64,000 nucleotides of DNA. Source: Paenibacillus caseinilyticus. GTDB lineage: Bacteria > Bacillota > Bacilli > Paenibacillales > NBRC-103111. This document shows, piece after piece, positions 8,660 to 18,386 of the stretch. Position 1 is the stretch's first letter; the number at the start of each line of letters is the position of its first letter. Both the position numbers and the translations under genes were made by a program. The stretch is taken from positions 142,976 to 206,975 of the forward strand of contig NZ_JAQAGY010000012.1 of NCBI RefSeq assembly GCF_027533645.1. The letters run 5' to 3'. Under the pieces are notes generated by a model that worked only from the letters and a program-made list of their open reading frames with translations, had not been told where the DNA came from and did no database searches.

Positions 8660-10753
8660 GTGAGGCTGCCTGTAAGTATGAGAACGGTACCCGGGAGGCT
8701 GGGGAGAATGCTGCCCCTTATGGTGGCGCTGTCCTTGGGAACCTTAACCCTGCCGGCCGACCGCGTCTGCGCAGATCCGGATGGGAAGGGAATGACCCCG
8801 GCCCAAGAGGCGGAGGCGTTCGCCGACCGTTTTTTTGAGAAGCCGGAAGTGAACCAAAGCTTGGCGGGTGCCGTCGTGGTCATCGTTCAAGACGGGGAGG
8901 TCGTGCTCCAGAAAGGGTACGGGTATGCGGATCTCGAGAAGAAGACGCCGGCTGACCCGGAGAAGACCGTCTACCGGATGGCCTCGCTGTCGAAGCCGGT
9001 AACGGCTACAGCGCTAATGCAGCTGGCCGAACAAGGGAAGATCGATTTGGAGGGGGACGTGCAGGACTATCTCGGCGGGCTGTCCGTCCCGAACCGGACC
9101 GGGGAGCCCTTGCGGGTGAAGCATCTGCTCACCCACACTACGGGGTTCGACTATACGGACCGGGCCGGCACGCTGACGGGACCCCTGAGTCTGGAGGCGT
9201 ATATCCGGACGTATATGCCGACGGTCATCCGCCGTCCCGGCGAAGCATACCGGTACGACAACTTTGCCTCGGCTCTCCAAGGGTACATCGTACAGCGGGT
9301 ATCGGGCCAAGGGTTCGGCGCGTATGTGAAAGACCACATATTTAGTCCGCTAGGGATGGCGAACAGCGATTTTGTCCTGACGCCTCAGCTGCTTCCGAAG
9401 CTGGCTCCGGCTTATGACAGCCGCAACCGCCTCATCCCTCCTTATGAGGTCGTGCCTACCGAGATGCCGGAAGGGGGGATGCTGTCGACGGGCGCGGATA
9501 TGGCCCGGTTCATGGTCGCTCATCTGAACGGCGGACAGCTGGGCGGCGCCCGGATTCTCCGCAAGGAGACGGCCGCCTCTATGCACACGTTCCAGAAGGC
9601 GATCCACCCGGATATCCCCCAAATGACGTATGGCTTCGAATCGTTCATCCATCAATATCACAACGGACAGCGGGTGATCTCGAAGGGCGGGGACATCGAG
9701 GGCTACCATTCTTGGATGTGGCTGCTGCCCGATCACCGGTCCGGCGGGTTCATTGTGTATAACAATGAAGTGTCCGAGCTCCGGGTTCCCTTCTTCCAGG
9801 CCTATATGGACCACTATTATCCCCTAAGGGGGGGAGGGGCAGAGGAGAAAGAAGCCCCAGCCTCCCAAGAGATGCTGAAGAGGCTGGAAGGGCGGTACCA
9901 GGAGCTGCGGAGCCCGAGCACCCTCTACACGGTGAAGGCGGAGGACGGGCGGCTCACCGTCCGCGATTCATCGGGGAGCCATACGCTGAAAGGGGACGCT
10001 TCCCTGCTCTTCCATGACGAAGAGGGCGTCCCGGCGGCGTTCCGGGAGGAGGGAACAGGCGAGACTTACTTCTATTCCAGCAGCCATCCTTCCAGCTGGG
10101 CCCGCAAGCTGAGGGAACCGGAACCCTACCAGGATGTGCCGGAGAGCGATCCGGATGCCGGGGCGATCTACCTCCTGCGGCAGCTGGGCGCCTTCGGTGA
10201 TGAGGGACAGACCCGCTTCCGGCCGGACGAGACCCTTACCCGTGCGGAGTTCACGGCGATGCTCGTGCGGCTTAGCGGCCTGCAGCCTTCGAAGGAGCCT
10301 CCCGCCTTCAAGGATACGGCCGGCAGTCCTTATGCTGCGCAGATCCAGAGCGCCTATGAGATGGGGGTAGTGCAGGGAGAAGGACCGGGGATCTTTGCTC
10401 CGGAGCAGCCCCTTACCCGGCTGGAGGCGGTGTCGATCCTCGCCCGGCATGCCGAAGGATCGCCGGGCGAGGGGGAGGGGGCACCGCCCGTGGCCGGGAA
10501 GGCGGAGGAAGGCGCCGGAGGCGATGCCGCCGGCCAGCCGGAATCGGCAGCAACGCCGCCGGAGGCGTGGGCGGAGCAGGGCGTGCGGTTTGCAACCGCC
10601 GCCGGATTATGGCCTGCAGCAGCGCGGGAGGAGGCGGCGCAGCGGCAGTGGCTGGCGCAGCCGATGTCCCGCCGCCAAGCCGCCGCCATGATCGGTTCGC
10701 TGCTCCTGCAGCGAATGGAGGCTGAAGCTTGGGCGGCCCTGCTGCAGGTGTAA
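8660..10753 (+). CDS. Secreted class C beta-lactamase-type serine hydrolase with SLH domains
   Basis: About 697 residues. A signal peptide (RMLPLMVALSLGTLTLPA core) is followed by a penicillin-binding-protein-like serine hydrolase domain. SLSK supplies the SxxK serine-lysine pair (residues 109-112), YDN (199-201) the YxN motif, and KGGDIEGYHSW the third-motif region. The C-terminal part has at least two SLH repeats (FRPDETLTRAEFTAML; FAPEQPLTRLEAVSIL) that would tether it to secondary wall polymer. Likely activities are D-alanyl peptidase or esterase; a true beta-lactamase role is not supported. The GTG at 8660 is preferred to the GTG at 8651, which sits only 1 base after AAGGAG. Confidence 0.85.
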   Translation: MRLPVSMRTVPGRLGRMLPLMVALSLGTLTLPADRVCADPDGKGMTPAQEAEAFADRFFEKPEVNQSLAGAVVVIVQDGEVVLQKGYGYADLEKKTPADPEKTVYRMASLSKPVTATALMQLAEQGKIDLEGDVQDYLGGLSVPNRTGEPLRVKHLLTHTTGFDYTDRAGTLTGPLSLEAYIRTYMPTVIRRPGEAYRYDNFASALQGYIVQRVSGQGFGAYVKDHIFSPLGMANSDFVLTPQLLPKLAPAYDSRNRLIPPYEVVPTEMPEGGMLSTGADMARFMVAHLNGGQLGGARILRKETAASMHTFQKAIHPDIPQMTYGFESFIHQYHNGQRVISKGGDIEGYHSWMWLLPDHRSGGFIVYNNEVSELRVPFFQAYMDHYYPLRGGGAEEKEAPASQEMLKRLEGRYQELRSPSTLYTVKAEDGRLTVRDSSGSHTLKGDASLLFHDEEGVPAAFREEGTGETYFYSSSHPSSWARKLREPEPYQDVPESDPDAGAIYLLRQLGAFGDEGQTRFRPDETLTRAEFTAMLVRLSGLQPSKEPPAFKDTAGSPYAAQIQSAYEMGVVQGEGPGIFAPEQPLTRLEAVSILARHAEGSPGEGEGAPPVAGKAEEGAGGDAAGQPESAATPPEAWAEQGVRFATAAGLWPAAAREEAAQRQWLAQPMSRRQAAAMIGSLLLQRMEAEAWAALLQV

Positions 10754-10759
10754 GCCCCG

Positions 10760-10807
10760 AACAAAGAGGATGGTCCGCGTCCGTAAGACGCAGCCATCCT
10801 CTTTGTT
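10760..10807. terminator. Bidirectional hairpin terminator
   Basis: Arms 10760-10773 and 10794-10807 pair perfectly over 14 bases with a further short inner stem. It lies between the serine hydrolase (+) and topB (-). The T-tract is short, so efficiency is uncertain. Confidence 0.75.
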
Positions 10808-10929
10808 TGGGTGAAAGCTATGCGGCAGCCCGCGCCGGCGGGCGGGCTGATCCAAGCCGCTGCAGCCAGGCGGTCCCGGGCGGTTCGGCTGTCGGGGCCG
10901 CAGCGGCCACGGAGCCTAGCTTGTGAGTG

Positions 10930-13101
10930 CTATTCGGCATCCGGACCAGCCGAGCCTTTGCCCAGTGCCGCCTTCAGCGCTTCTTCGAGCGCCGAAGGCA
11001 TCTTGGCGTTATCGCTGAACTGCTCGGCCAGCTGGCTCTGCTGCCGCTTGCCTGCCCGTCCCCGGCCGCCTGGGCCGCCGGTGTCGTTCAACATCTCGAT
11101 GACGTTGCAGGGACGGCACTGCGCATACTTGCCGGCCTTCCCGGTGTGGATCTCCATCTTCTTGCGGCATTGCGGGCAGCGCTTGTTCGACAGCTGCGCT
11201 TCTGCGGCACGCTTATAATTGCACTCGCGCGAGGAGCATGCGAGCATGCGGCCCCGCTTGCCCTTGATGTCCTGCAGCGGCGAGCCGCAGTCCGGACACT
11301 TCGAGTGGGTGAGGTTGTGCGGCTTGTATTCCGCCGAGGAGGTTTTCACTTCGCGGACGATCGCCTCGGTCTGCTTGCGGATGCCCGCCATGAAGGCGTC
11401 AGCGTCGCCCTGCCCCTTGGCGATGCGTTCGAGCTCCCGTTCCCAGGCAGCGGTGAGCTCGGATGTACGGAGCTCCGGCACGACGAGCTCCATGAGCTGG
11501 GCGCCCTTGCCGGTCGGCTGCAGCGTGTTCATCCGGCGCTCGATCGTGTCGGTCGAGAGCAGCTTCTCGATGATATCGGCCCGGGTTGCCGGCGTGCCAA
11601 GGCCATGCTTCTCCATGACGGACAGGAGGCCGGCTTCCGTGTAGCGGCCCGGAGGCTTCGTCGTGCCCTTCTGCTGGCTGAGACGCAGGTCCTTCAGCTC
11701 CATGCCCTGCTGCAGCGCTGGCAGCGTCTGCAGGGAGGATGGCTCCTCCTCAGGGGCATCGTCGTCATCTGAATCGGGTGGTGCGCTGCTTCCGTCATAG
11801 ATGGACTTCCAGCCAGCTTCCTTGACGATGCGCCCCTTCGCATGGAAGGCTTCGCCGGCAATATCGAGCGTCACGGCTGTCTCGTCGTACCGGAACGCCG
11901 GGTAGAAGAGCGAGAGGAACCGGCGCACGATCAGGTCATAGAGCCGGCGCTCGTCGGCTCCGAGCAGCTGCAGCTGCGGCCGCTCGTCCGTCGGGATGAT
12001 CGCATGGTGGTCGGTTACCTTGCTGTCGTCGACGATGCGCTTCGTAACCGGCAGCGGCTTGCCAAGCAGCGGCTTCGCCGAGGCGCCGTACGGCGTGCCG
12101 AGCAGCGCCTTCAGGCGGTCCGGCAGCGTGGAGACCATGTCGGAGCTTAAGTGGCGCGAGTCGGTCCGCGGGTAGGTCACGAGCTTATACTGCTCGTAGA
12201 GCCGCTGCAGCACGTTCGACGTCTGTTTGGCGGTGAAGCCGAGCCGCTTGTTCGCGTCCCGCTGCAGCTCGGTGAGGTCGTAGGCGAGCGGGTGAGGCTC
12301 GCTCTTCTCCGACACCTTCAGCGCGGACACCTTCGCCGACCGTGCCGCCTTCAGCCGCTCCAGGAGGGCATCGGCCGCCGCCTTGTCGAACAGCCGGCCG
12401 TCGGGATGCGCCTGACTGCGCCACAGCGCTTGGAACGAGCCCAGCTGGGCGCGGAGCATCCAGAAGTCCTTCGACTGGAAGGAGCGGATCTGCGCTTCGC
12501 GGTCCATCATCGCGGCGAGGGTCGGTGTCTGCACCCTGCCGGCGGCGAGCTGGGCGTTGTGCTTGACGGTGAGAGCCCGCGTGATGTTCAGGCCGATGAG
12601 CCAGTCGGCCTCGGCGCGGCATACGGCGGAGCGGTAGAGCGGGTCATACGCCTGGCCGGGCTTCAGCGAGGCAAAGCCTTCGCGGATCGCCTTGTCGGTC
12701 TGCGATGAGATCCAGAGCCGCTTGTAGGGCTTCTTCCACCGGACGAGCTCCATAATCCAGCGGGCGACGAGCTCGCCTTCCCGTCCGGCATCTGTCGCGA
12801 TGATGAGCTCCTTCAGGTCGCCGCGCTGGGCGAGTTGGGAGATGGCCTTGAACTGGGGCGTCGTCTCGCGGATCACCTTCAGCTTCATCTTCGGGGGAAG
12901 AAGAGGGAGGTCCTCGAGGTTCCAGGTTTTATATTTCGGATCGTATTCTTCAGGCTCGGCGAGCGTGACGAGGTGGCCGAGCGCCCAGGTGACGACATAC
13001 TGGGGGCCTTCCATATAATGTTTATGTTTCTGCTGGCAGCCGAGCACGCGGGCGATTTCCTTGGCGACGCTGGGCTTTTCGGCCAGAACGAGTGATTTCA
13101 T
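10930..13101 (-). CDS. topB: DNA topoisomerase III
   Basis: A 723-residue type IA topoisomerase, close to the usual length for firmicute TopB. The TOPRIM domain starts at LVLAEKPSVAKEIA and carries the acidic cluster ATDAGREGE near residue 105. The active-site tyrosine lies in VTYPRTDSRHLSSDM near residue 309, and GLGTPATRADIIEKL is a conserved family segment. Unlike the shortest TopB forms, it has C-terminal zinc-ribbon-like cysteine pairs (CPDCG, CSSREC, CPQCRKK, CRPC). It decatenates and unlinks replication or recombination intermediates. GAGGAG precedes the ATG. It lies downstream of the AraC-type gene on the same strand. Confidence 0.95.
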   Translation of the reverse strand: MKSLVLAEKPSVAKEIARVLGCQQKHKHYMEGPQYVVTWALGHLVTLAEPEEYDPKYKTWNLEDLPLLPPKMKLKVIRETTPQFKAISQLAQRGDLKELIIATDAGREGELVARWIMELVRWKKPYKRLWISSQTDKAIREGFASLKPGQAYDPLYRSAVCRAEADWLIGLNITRALTVKHNAQLAAGRVQTPTLAAMMDREAQIRSFQSKDFWMLRAQLGSFQALWRSQAHPDGRLFDKAAADALLERLKAARSAKVSALKVSEKSEPHPLAYDLTELQRDANKRLGFTAKQTSNVLQRLYEQYKLVTYPRTDSRHLSSDMVSTLPDRLKALLGTPYGASAKPLLGKPLPVTKRIVDDSKVTDHHAIIPTDERPQLQLLGADERRLYDLIVRRFLSLFYPAFRYDETAVTLDIAGEAFHAKGRIVKEAGWKSIYDGSSAPPDSDDDDAPEEEPSSLQTLPALQQGMELKDLRLSQQKGTTKPPGRYTEAGLLSVMEKHGLGTPATRADIIEKLLSTDTIERRMNTLQPTGKGAQLMELVVPELRTSELTAAWERELERIAKGQGDADAFMAGIRKQTEAIVREVKTSSAEYKPHNLTHSKCPDCGSPLQDIKGKRGRMLACSSRECNYKRAAEAQLSNKRCPQCRKKMEIHTGKAGKYAQCRPCNVIEMLNDTGGPGGRGRAGKRQQSQLAEQFSDNAKMPSALEEALKAALGKGSAGPDAE

Positions 13102-13197
13102 GCGGATGGTGCTCCTCTCGGGACAAAAATAGCGTTTTCCTGCTTCCTTGGCATTATTGACGCTGGGAGGACGTTTGTCAAGCCGGCGGGCCCCCGG

Positions 13198-14037
13198 TTA
13201 CTCCTTGCGGTACAGCTGCCGGTAATCCGTCGGCGTCATTCCTTCCTGCTCCAGAAACCGCTTGTTGAAGTAGCTTACGCTCGGATAGCCGGTCCGCTCC
13301 GCGATCTCCTTCACGGTGAGGTCGGTGTGCTCGAGCAGCAGCTGCTTGCCCGTCTGCAGGCGGCATAGGGTGATGAAGGTCATGGGGGTCATCGAGGTCG
13401 CCTTCTTGAACAGCCGGCAAAAATAGTAGGAGCTGACGCCCGCCCGTCCGGCCCATGCCCCCAGGTCGAACGGCTGGCAGGCTTCGGCGCGCATGGCCGG
13501 CAGCAGATCCAGGACCCGGCTGCCCGGATCGGCCCCCCGGGGATCGGACCAGGGGAGCGCCTCGCTGACGAATTCGGCGAGCACTGCATAGGTCAGGGTG
13601 GAGAGGCGCGTGAGCTGCAGGAAGCCGTGCGCCTCCGCCTCCTCAAGGAGCCGGTCCATCGCTTCCTCCACAGGCTTCAGCTGCCGCACCTTCCAGAGCG
13701 TCGACCGCCCGAAGCCCCGCTCCAGCAAATATTCACGCAGGCCGCTGCCGTAGAAGTGCAGCCACCTCACTTCCCACGGATCCTGCTTGTCTGCATAGTA
13801 ACGCTGCTCGGACAAGGGGAAGTACAAGAAGGCGTCTCCGCGCTGCAGCGTGTGGATCCCCCGCTCATCCTCCACGCAGCCTTTGCCGCCGAGCACCACA
13901 TGGATGCTGTAATTATTGAGGACGCCGGCCTTGCGGCTCACCTCGTGGTCGGGCATGCTGCTGTACCAGCCTACCGATTCGGGGAGGATCATGCAGTCGT
14001 GCCGGTTCAGGGTTGGAAGCATGGACTGTCGTTTCAT
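13198..14037 (-). CDS. AraC-family transcriptional regulator
   Basis: A 279-residue regulator with an N-terminal cupin-like sensing domain (LQRGDAFLYFPLSEQRYYAD, DPWEVRWLHFYG) and a C-terminal double helix-turn-helix (AGVSSYYFCRLFKKAT and ERTGYPSVSYFNKRFLEQEGMTPTDYR). It is transcribed divergently from the Gfo/Idh gene across 125 bases. This is the common arrangement for an activator of sugar-catabolic genes, and the adjacent dehydrogenase and reductase are its likely targets (inference). Confidence 0.9.
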   Translation of the reverse strand: MKRQSMLPTLNRHDCMILPESVGWYSSMPDHEVSRKAGVLNNYSIHVVLGGKGCVEDERGIHTLQRGDAFLYFPLSEQRYYADKQDPWEVRWLHFYGSGLREYLLERGFGRSTLWKVRQLKPVEEAMDRLLEEAEAHGFLQLTRLSTLTYAVLAEFVSEALPWSDPRGADPGSRVLDLLPAMRAEACQPFDLGAWAGRAGVSSYYFCRLFKKATSMTPMTFITLCRLQTGKQLLLEHTDLTVKEIAERTGYPSVSYFNKRFLEQEGMTPTDYRQLYRKE

Positions 14038-14054
14038 CCGTCTACCGCCTTAGG

Positions 14055-14118
14055 ACAATATTGTGTCAGCCAACTGCAAAAAGCTGTTATTTTCATTTTA
14101 GATAGGCTTCCTTATAAT
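14055..14118 (+). promoter_or_regulatory. Divergent AraC/Gfo-Idh control region
   Basis: A perfect 10-base palindrome, ACAATATTGT (14055-14064), lies in the divergent gap. TATAAT at 14113-14118 with TTTTCA 17 bases upstream is the likely promoter of the Gfo/Idh gene. The palindrome is a candidate operator; AraC proteins more often bind direct repeats, so the link is weak. Confidence 0.4.
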
Positions 14119-14162
14119 AGCAATATCGTAGAAGAAAACAGTCGAAGGAGCGAAACGTAAAG

Positions 14163-15164
14163 ATGAGCGAGAAGAAGATCAGATGGGGAATTCTGGGCTG
14201 TGCCAACATTGCTGTACGCGCGGTCATTCCAGGAACGCAGCAGTCGGAGACGGGCGTGGTGGCGGCCATTGCGAGCCGGGGGATCGGCAAGGCGCAGGAA
14301 ACCGCGGAGAAGATGGGCATTCCCACATCCTATGGAAGCTACGAAGAGCTGCTCGCCGATGAAAGCATTGATGCCGTTTACATTCCGCTGCCGAACCATC
14401 TCCATAAGGAGTGGACGATCAAAGCGGCCGAAGCGGGCAAGCATGTGCTGTGCGAGAAGCCGGCGGCGCTGAATGCCGAAGAGATGCGCGAGATGGCGGC
14501 GGCCTGCGGGAAGGCAGGCGTGATCTTCGCGGAAGCGTTCATGTACCGCTACCATCCGCGGTACGCGATGATGAAGGAGATCATCGCCTCCGGCGAGATC
14601 GGCGAGCTTCGGGGCATTCACGGCGCCTTCACGTTCAACAACGCGAAGGATACGGAGAACGTGCGCTACAAGCAGCACATGGGCGGCGGCTCGATCTACG
14701 ATGTCGGCGTGTACCCGATCAGCGCAGCCCGCTACATTCTCGGGCAGGAGCCGGAAGCGGCTACCGTGCATGCTTTCCTGTCACCGGAGCATGACGGGGT
14801 AGACATGATGGCCTCCGGCCTGCTGGAGTTCCCGGGCAGCGTCGCGTTGACCTTCGACTGCGGCATGTGGGCCGCCGGACGCAATGTGCTCGAGATCCTC
14901 GGCACTGACGGCCGGATCGAAGTGCCGTCCGCCTTCGTCACCGCAGGAACCGAAAGGGATCACTTCTTCGTGCATGCGAAGGGCGGGCGCCGGGAAGTAG
15001 AGGTGCCGTATCATAATCAATATGCGCTGCAGGCCGACGCGATCGGGCGCAGCATTCTGTACGGGGAACCGCTGCCTTTCGGCCCGCAGGATGCCGTGAA
15101 CGGCATGCGTGTCGTCGATGCGTGCCTGAGCTCCGCGCGCGAACGCCGCCGGGTAGAGCTGTAA
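14163..15164 (+). CDS. Gfo/Idh/MocA-family sugar dehydrogenase
   Basis: A 333-residue NAD(P)-dependent oxidoreductase. The N-terminal Rossmann domain begins IRWGILGCANIA; CEKPAALNAEEM holds the catalytic lysine near residue 98. The C-terminal substrate domain has GGGSIYDVGVYPISAARYILG, the usual place of the DxGxxxxH-type motif. Substrates in the family are sugars, inositols or dihydrodiols; the specific one is unknown. GAAGGAG lies upstream of the ATG. An aldo/keto reductase follows after 108 bases and may share the transcript. Confidence 0.9.
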   Translation: MSEKKIRWGILGCANIAVRAVIPGTQQSETGVVAAIASRGIGKAQETAEKMGIPTSYGSYEELLADESIDAVYIPLPNHLHKEWTIKAAEAGKHVLCEKPAALNAEEMREMAAACGKAGVIFAEAFMYRYHPRYAMMKEIIASGEIGELRGIHGAFTFNNAKDTENVRYKQHMGGGSIYDVGVYPISAARYILGQEPEAATVHAFLSPEHDGVDMMASGLLEFPGSVALTFDCGMWAAGRNVLEILGTDGRIEVPSAFVTAGTERDHFFVHAKGGRREVEVPYHNQYALQADAIGRSILYGEPLPFGPQDAVNGMRVVDACLSSARERRRVEL

Positions 15165-15272
15165 TCCGGTTGGAGCAGCGAGTGAGATAACCGGTGTGGG
15201 CAGGGACCTTTGTGCGAAGCACAACGGAACGCCAAACGTTATAACCGAATGATATGAGGAGGAACAGGAGCC

Positions 15273-16214
15273 ATGAGAACAATTACCATTCAGGGACTGG
15301 ATAAGCCCGTATCTTGTTTGATCAAGGGATCCGACTATTTCCGCGAGGACGTGTACGACAAGGCGGCCCGCAACCTCGACGCTTACTTCGCGATCGGCGG
15401 CAATACGATCGACACGGCCTACATCTACTGCGGCGGGGAGAGCGAGAAGACGATCGGACGATGGATGGCGGAGCGGGGCAACCGGGAGCAGGTCATCATC
15501 CTGACGAAGGGCGCACATCACAATAAGGATGGGCCCCGGGTCACACCGGAGGATATCGAGGCGGACCTGCAGGAGAGCCTGCAGCGTCTCGGAACGGACT
15601 ACGTGGACCTGTACGCGCTGCACCGCGACGATCCGTCCGTTCCAGTCGGCGTGATCATGGATGCGCTGAATGAGCACATCCAGGCCGGACGCATCCGGGC
15701 CATCGGCGGCTCCAACTGGACGACCGCGCGCCTGCAGGAGGCCAATGAGTACGCCTCCCAGCATGGCCTTGTGCCGTTCACCTTCTCTTCGCCGAACCTG
15801 TCGCTCGCCAAGGCCAACGAGCCGTTCTGGGCCGGCTGCGTATCCGCCGACAGCAGCGACTGCGCCTGGCATGAGCAGCACCAGCTTCCGCTGCTTTCCT
15901 GGTCCTCGCAGGCCCGGGGCTTCTTCACGGGCCGTTTCACGCCCGAGGTGCGGGACAACGCCGACCTCGTCCGCGTCTTCTACAGCGAGGCGAACTGGGA
16001 CCGGCTGCGTCGTGCGGAGCAGATGGCGGCGGAGCGCGGCGTGACGGCGATCCAGATCGCCCTGGCGTATGTGCTGAACCAGCCGTTCCCGGCCTGCGCG
16101 CTGATCGGTGCGCAGACGCCCGAGGAACTGGAATCGTGCCGCCAGGGGGCGGAGATCATGCTGACGCGCGAGGAGCTCGAGTGGCTGGAGCACGGCACGG
16201 CGGTGCGGGCTTAA
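15273..16214 (+). CDS. Aldo/keto reductase
   Basis: A 313-residue TIM-barrel oxidoreductase. The tetrad is visible in order: Asp and Tyr in NTIDTAYIYCGGESE, Lys in ILTKGAHH, and His in DLYALHRDD. The NADPH-binding end includes IQIALAYVLNQPFP and ALIGAQTPEELE. AGGAGG precedes the ATG. With the preceding dehydrogenase it probably handles a sugar or polyol under the AraC regulator (inference from neighbourhood). A terminator follows. Confidence 0.9.
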   Translation: MRTITIQGLDKPVSCLIKGSDYFREDVYDKAARNLDAYFAIGGNTIDTAYIYCGGESEKTIGRWMAERGNREQVIILTKGAHHNKDGPRVTPEDIEADLQESLQRLGTDYVDLYALHRDDPSVPVGVIMDALNEHIQAGRIRAIGGSNWTTARLQEANEYASQHGLVPFTFSSPNLSLAKANEPFWAGCVSADSSDCAWHEQHQLPLLSWSSQARGFFTGRFTPEVRDNADLVRVFYSEANWDRLRRAEQMAAERGVTAIQIALAYVLNQPFPACALIGAQTPEELESCRQGAEIMLTREELEWLEHGTAVRA

Positions 16215-16265
16215 GGAGCCATACAGGCTTCCTCCGTCTGACTGAAGCAGACCAGGCAGCATTTG

Positions 16266-16310
16266 AACAGCAGGAGACCCTTTCGCAGGGGAGCCTGCTG
16301 TTTTATTTTT
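16266..16310 (+). terminator. Rho-independent terminator
   Basis: Arms AACAGCAGG (16266-16274) and CCTGCTGTT (16294-16302) are followed by a T-rich run. It closes the Gfo/Idh-AKR unit. The next 275 bases show no convincing gene. Confidence 0.8.
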
Positions 16311-16587
16311 GCACGGTGCGTTACGCGGACAAACAGGGCAGATTCCCGAGCTGTGGTGGGGAAGGGGATCTGCGGGGGGAAGGAATCGGGCATGGTATAG
16401 CCCGCTCCTCTACGTCCTGTGAAGAACGGATTATCATGTCCAACAAAATCAAACCTCATATCTATCGAAGGGGAAGTACATATAGAAAAGAGAGGATGGA
16501 CAGCATTGATTACTAACTATGACAAAAGATGTCTTAGTCTTGTGGTAAGATACACTTCATACGCAAGAGAAGGAAGGGGCGCAGCCC

Positions 16588-17607
16588 ATGACCAAATCCA
16601 AACGGCTGATGGAGCTCATGATCGCGGTGAACAAGCGGCGCAAGTTCACGGTGCGGGAGCTGGCGGAAGAGTTCGGCGTGTCGACCCGCACGATCATGCG
16701 GGACCTGCAGGTTCTCGATGAGCTGGGATTGCCATTGTATGCCGAATACGGTCCGCACGGGGGCTACCGGGTGCTGAACGAGCGGATGCTGCCGCCGATC
16801 ATGTTCTCGGAACAGGAGGCGCTAGCGATGTTCTTCGCCTACCAGTCGCTGCAGCATTACGGGGCGCTGCCGTTCAGCGAGGAGTCGGTGACGGCGCTGA
16901 ACAAGTTCTACTATTATCTGCCCGAAGACACCAAACAGAAGATCGACCGGCTCAAGGAGCGGGTCGTCTTCTGGACGCCGAAGCGCACGGCGGCGGTGCC
17001 GCACCTCCGTCTGCTGCTCGATGCTTCCCTCCGTCAGCGGCCCCTGCGCATTCTCTACGATTCGCGCGAAGGTGCAGGCGAGCGGTCGATCCAGCCGATC
17101 GGCGTATATTCCTCCAACGGCCACTGGTACTGTCCCGCTTTCTGCTTCAGCAAGCAGCGGTACCTTCTGTTCCGTGCCGACCGGGTGCTGCAGGCGGAGA
17201 GTACGGAAGAGGACCATCCGGCGGTGGATCTCAGCGGATTCACGATCGCGGATTGGTTCGTCCCGCCTTCGGAGCAGACGGACGGCCCGGGAGGGGCTGA
17301 CCGCGGCTGGCTCGAGCTCGAGGTCCGTCTGACGAAGGACGGCGTCCGGCGCTGCCGGCGGGAAGCTTGGTTCCAGGAGGAGCTTGTGGTGGGCGCGGAT
17401 GGCGAAGGGGTGATTCGCCTTCGGATCCGGCCGGACGAGACAGACTATTTTGCCGGCTTCTTCCTTAGTCTCGGTGCCGATGCGGTTGTCGTACAGCCGC
17501 CGGAGATGGTCTCGCGCCTGCGGGATGCCGTACGGAAGCTGTCCGCCGCCTACGCAGCAGGAGGGGACGGAGAAGGGGATCAATGCGGCCCGGTTACCGG
17601 AACGTAG
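16588..17607 (+). CDS. HTH-WYL transcriptional regulator (YafY type)
   Basis: A 339-residue regulator. An N-terminal DeoR-like winged helix (FTVRELAEEFGVSTRTIMRD, residues about 19-38) is followed by a WYL domain (the YSSNGHWYCPAFCF segment near residue 175) and a WCX-like C-terminal domain (LRIRPDETDYFAGFFLSLG). WYL domains bind nucleotides or nucleic acid and often tie regulators to stress or DNA damage; the ligand here is unknown. The 3' end overlaps the convergent GyrI-like pseudogene by 28 bases. Confidence 0.9.
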   Translation: MTKSKRLMELMIAVNKRRKFTVRELAEEFGVSTRTIMRDLQVLDELGLPLYAEYGPHGGYRVLNERMLPPIMFSEQEALAMFFAYQSLQHYGALPFSEESVTALNKFYYYLPEDTKQKIDRLKERVVFWTPKRTAAVPHLRLLLDASLRQRPLRILYDSREGAGERSIQPIGVYSSNGHWYCPAFCFSKQRYLLFRADRVLQAESTEEDHPAVDLSGFTIADWFVPPSEQTDGPGGADRGWLELEVRLTKDGVRRCRREAWFQEELVVGADGEGVIRLRIRPDETDYFAGFFLSLGADAVVVQPPEMVSRLRDAVRKLSAAYAAGGDGEGDQCGPVTGT

Positions 17608-18059
17608 ATGTCGAACTCGCTGTCTTCGGACGGGGCGGGCGAATACCGGTGGTCATAGTACTCGATGTCCGGGGCCAGCGCCCGGCCGTACCTCCCGTTG
17701 GTGCCGAGCTACTCGTGAATCAACGCATAAGTCTGATCAAGCAGCGCCACGGGTCCCTTGTGGGTGAAGACGGCATAGAGCCGGGGCTCCAGCGTGACGG
17801 TGAGCATCCCTGCCGGCAGCTCCGCGGGCACTTCCGTCACGACCGCGCCTGTCACATAGTCGAAGGGCTCGCCGTCTCCCGCATCGACTCCGTAACAGAT
17901 GCCGAGCGTGGCCGCCCCGCGTCCGGTGATCTCGGAGGTACGGGGCATGAAGGCGTTCCACTGCTCCGTTAGGGTCGGGATGACGCCTTCCGTGAGCCGG
18001 TGCTACCCCCTGATTCCTACCGCTTTCCACCCGCTGTGCGCTTCGATTCTTGGTTTCAT
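17580..18059 (-). pseudogene. Broken GyrI-like / AraC effector-binding-domain gene
   Basis: Read on the minus strand from the ATG at 18059 (AGGAGG 8 bases upstream), the frame gives MKPRIEAHSGWKAVGIRG and then an amber stop at 18005-18003. The same frame continues through LTEGVIPTLTEQWNAFMPRT and DGEPFDYVTGAVV to ALIHE, with a second amber stop at 17711-17709. A further frame change near 17630 restores the typical family end SEFDIYVPV. Together these reconstruct a full GyrI-like small-molecule-binding domain of about 155 residues with two in-frame stops and one frameshift. The intact ancestor probably bound small hydrophobic effectors or gyrase. Sequencing error is unlikely to explain three lesions. 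Confidence 0.75.
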
Positions 18060-18292
18060 ACATTTGGCCTCCTGAAAGGTAGCGTGCAGCTGAATGTTTA
18101 CAGGAGAATCTTACCGGAAGACGCTGAAGCAGTAACAACTCCAGCGCACGGACATTCTCAGCTCTTCGCCGCTTGCGATCCATTAATCGGCAACTTCTTG
18201 TGCAATACCTGTTTCGGACAAGGATATGTTTAGTAACGAACGAACCTGTTCCAGACGCTAAAATTCCCTATCAGAAAATGTAAGTTACACTA

Positions 18293-18321
18293 TTGACGAA
18301 GAACATGGACATTGAGATAAT
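18293..18321 (+). promoter_or_regulatory. Sigma-A-like promoter of unknown target
   Basis: TTGACG (18293-18298) and GATAAT (18316-18321) are spaced by 17 bases. It reads into the IS5 remnant and stops at the hairpin at 18444-18485, so it may give only a short transcript of about 155 bases. Confidence 0.45.
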
Positions 18322-18386
18322 AGTTAAGAAACCGGTTTCCTGAAGTTTCAATAATTATTCAATGAACGACTGGCTGGTGGTTGTTT

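Noticed and set aside
8660..10753. Antibiotic-resistance beta-lactamase
   Set aside because: It has the SxxK fold but carries SLH domains and the KGG/HSW third motif of esterase or DD-peptidase relatives; resistance is not supported.
14781..16262. 493-codon minus-strand frame opposite the Gfo/Idh and aldo/keto reductase genes
   Set aside because: Shadow frame spanning two real genes and their gap.
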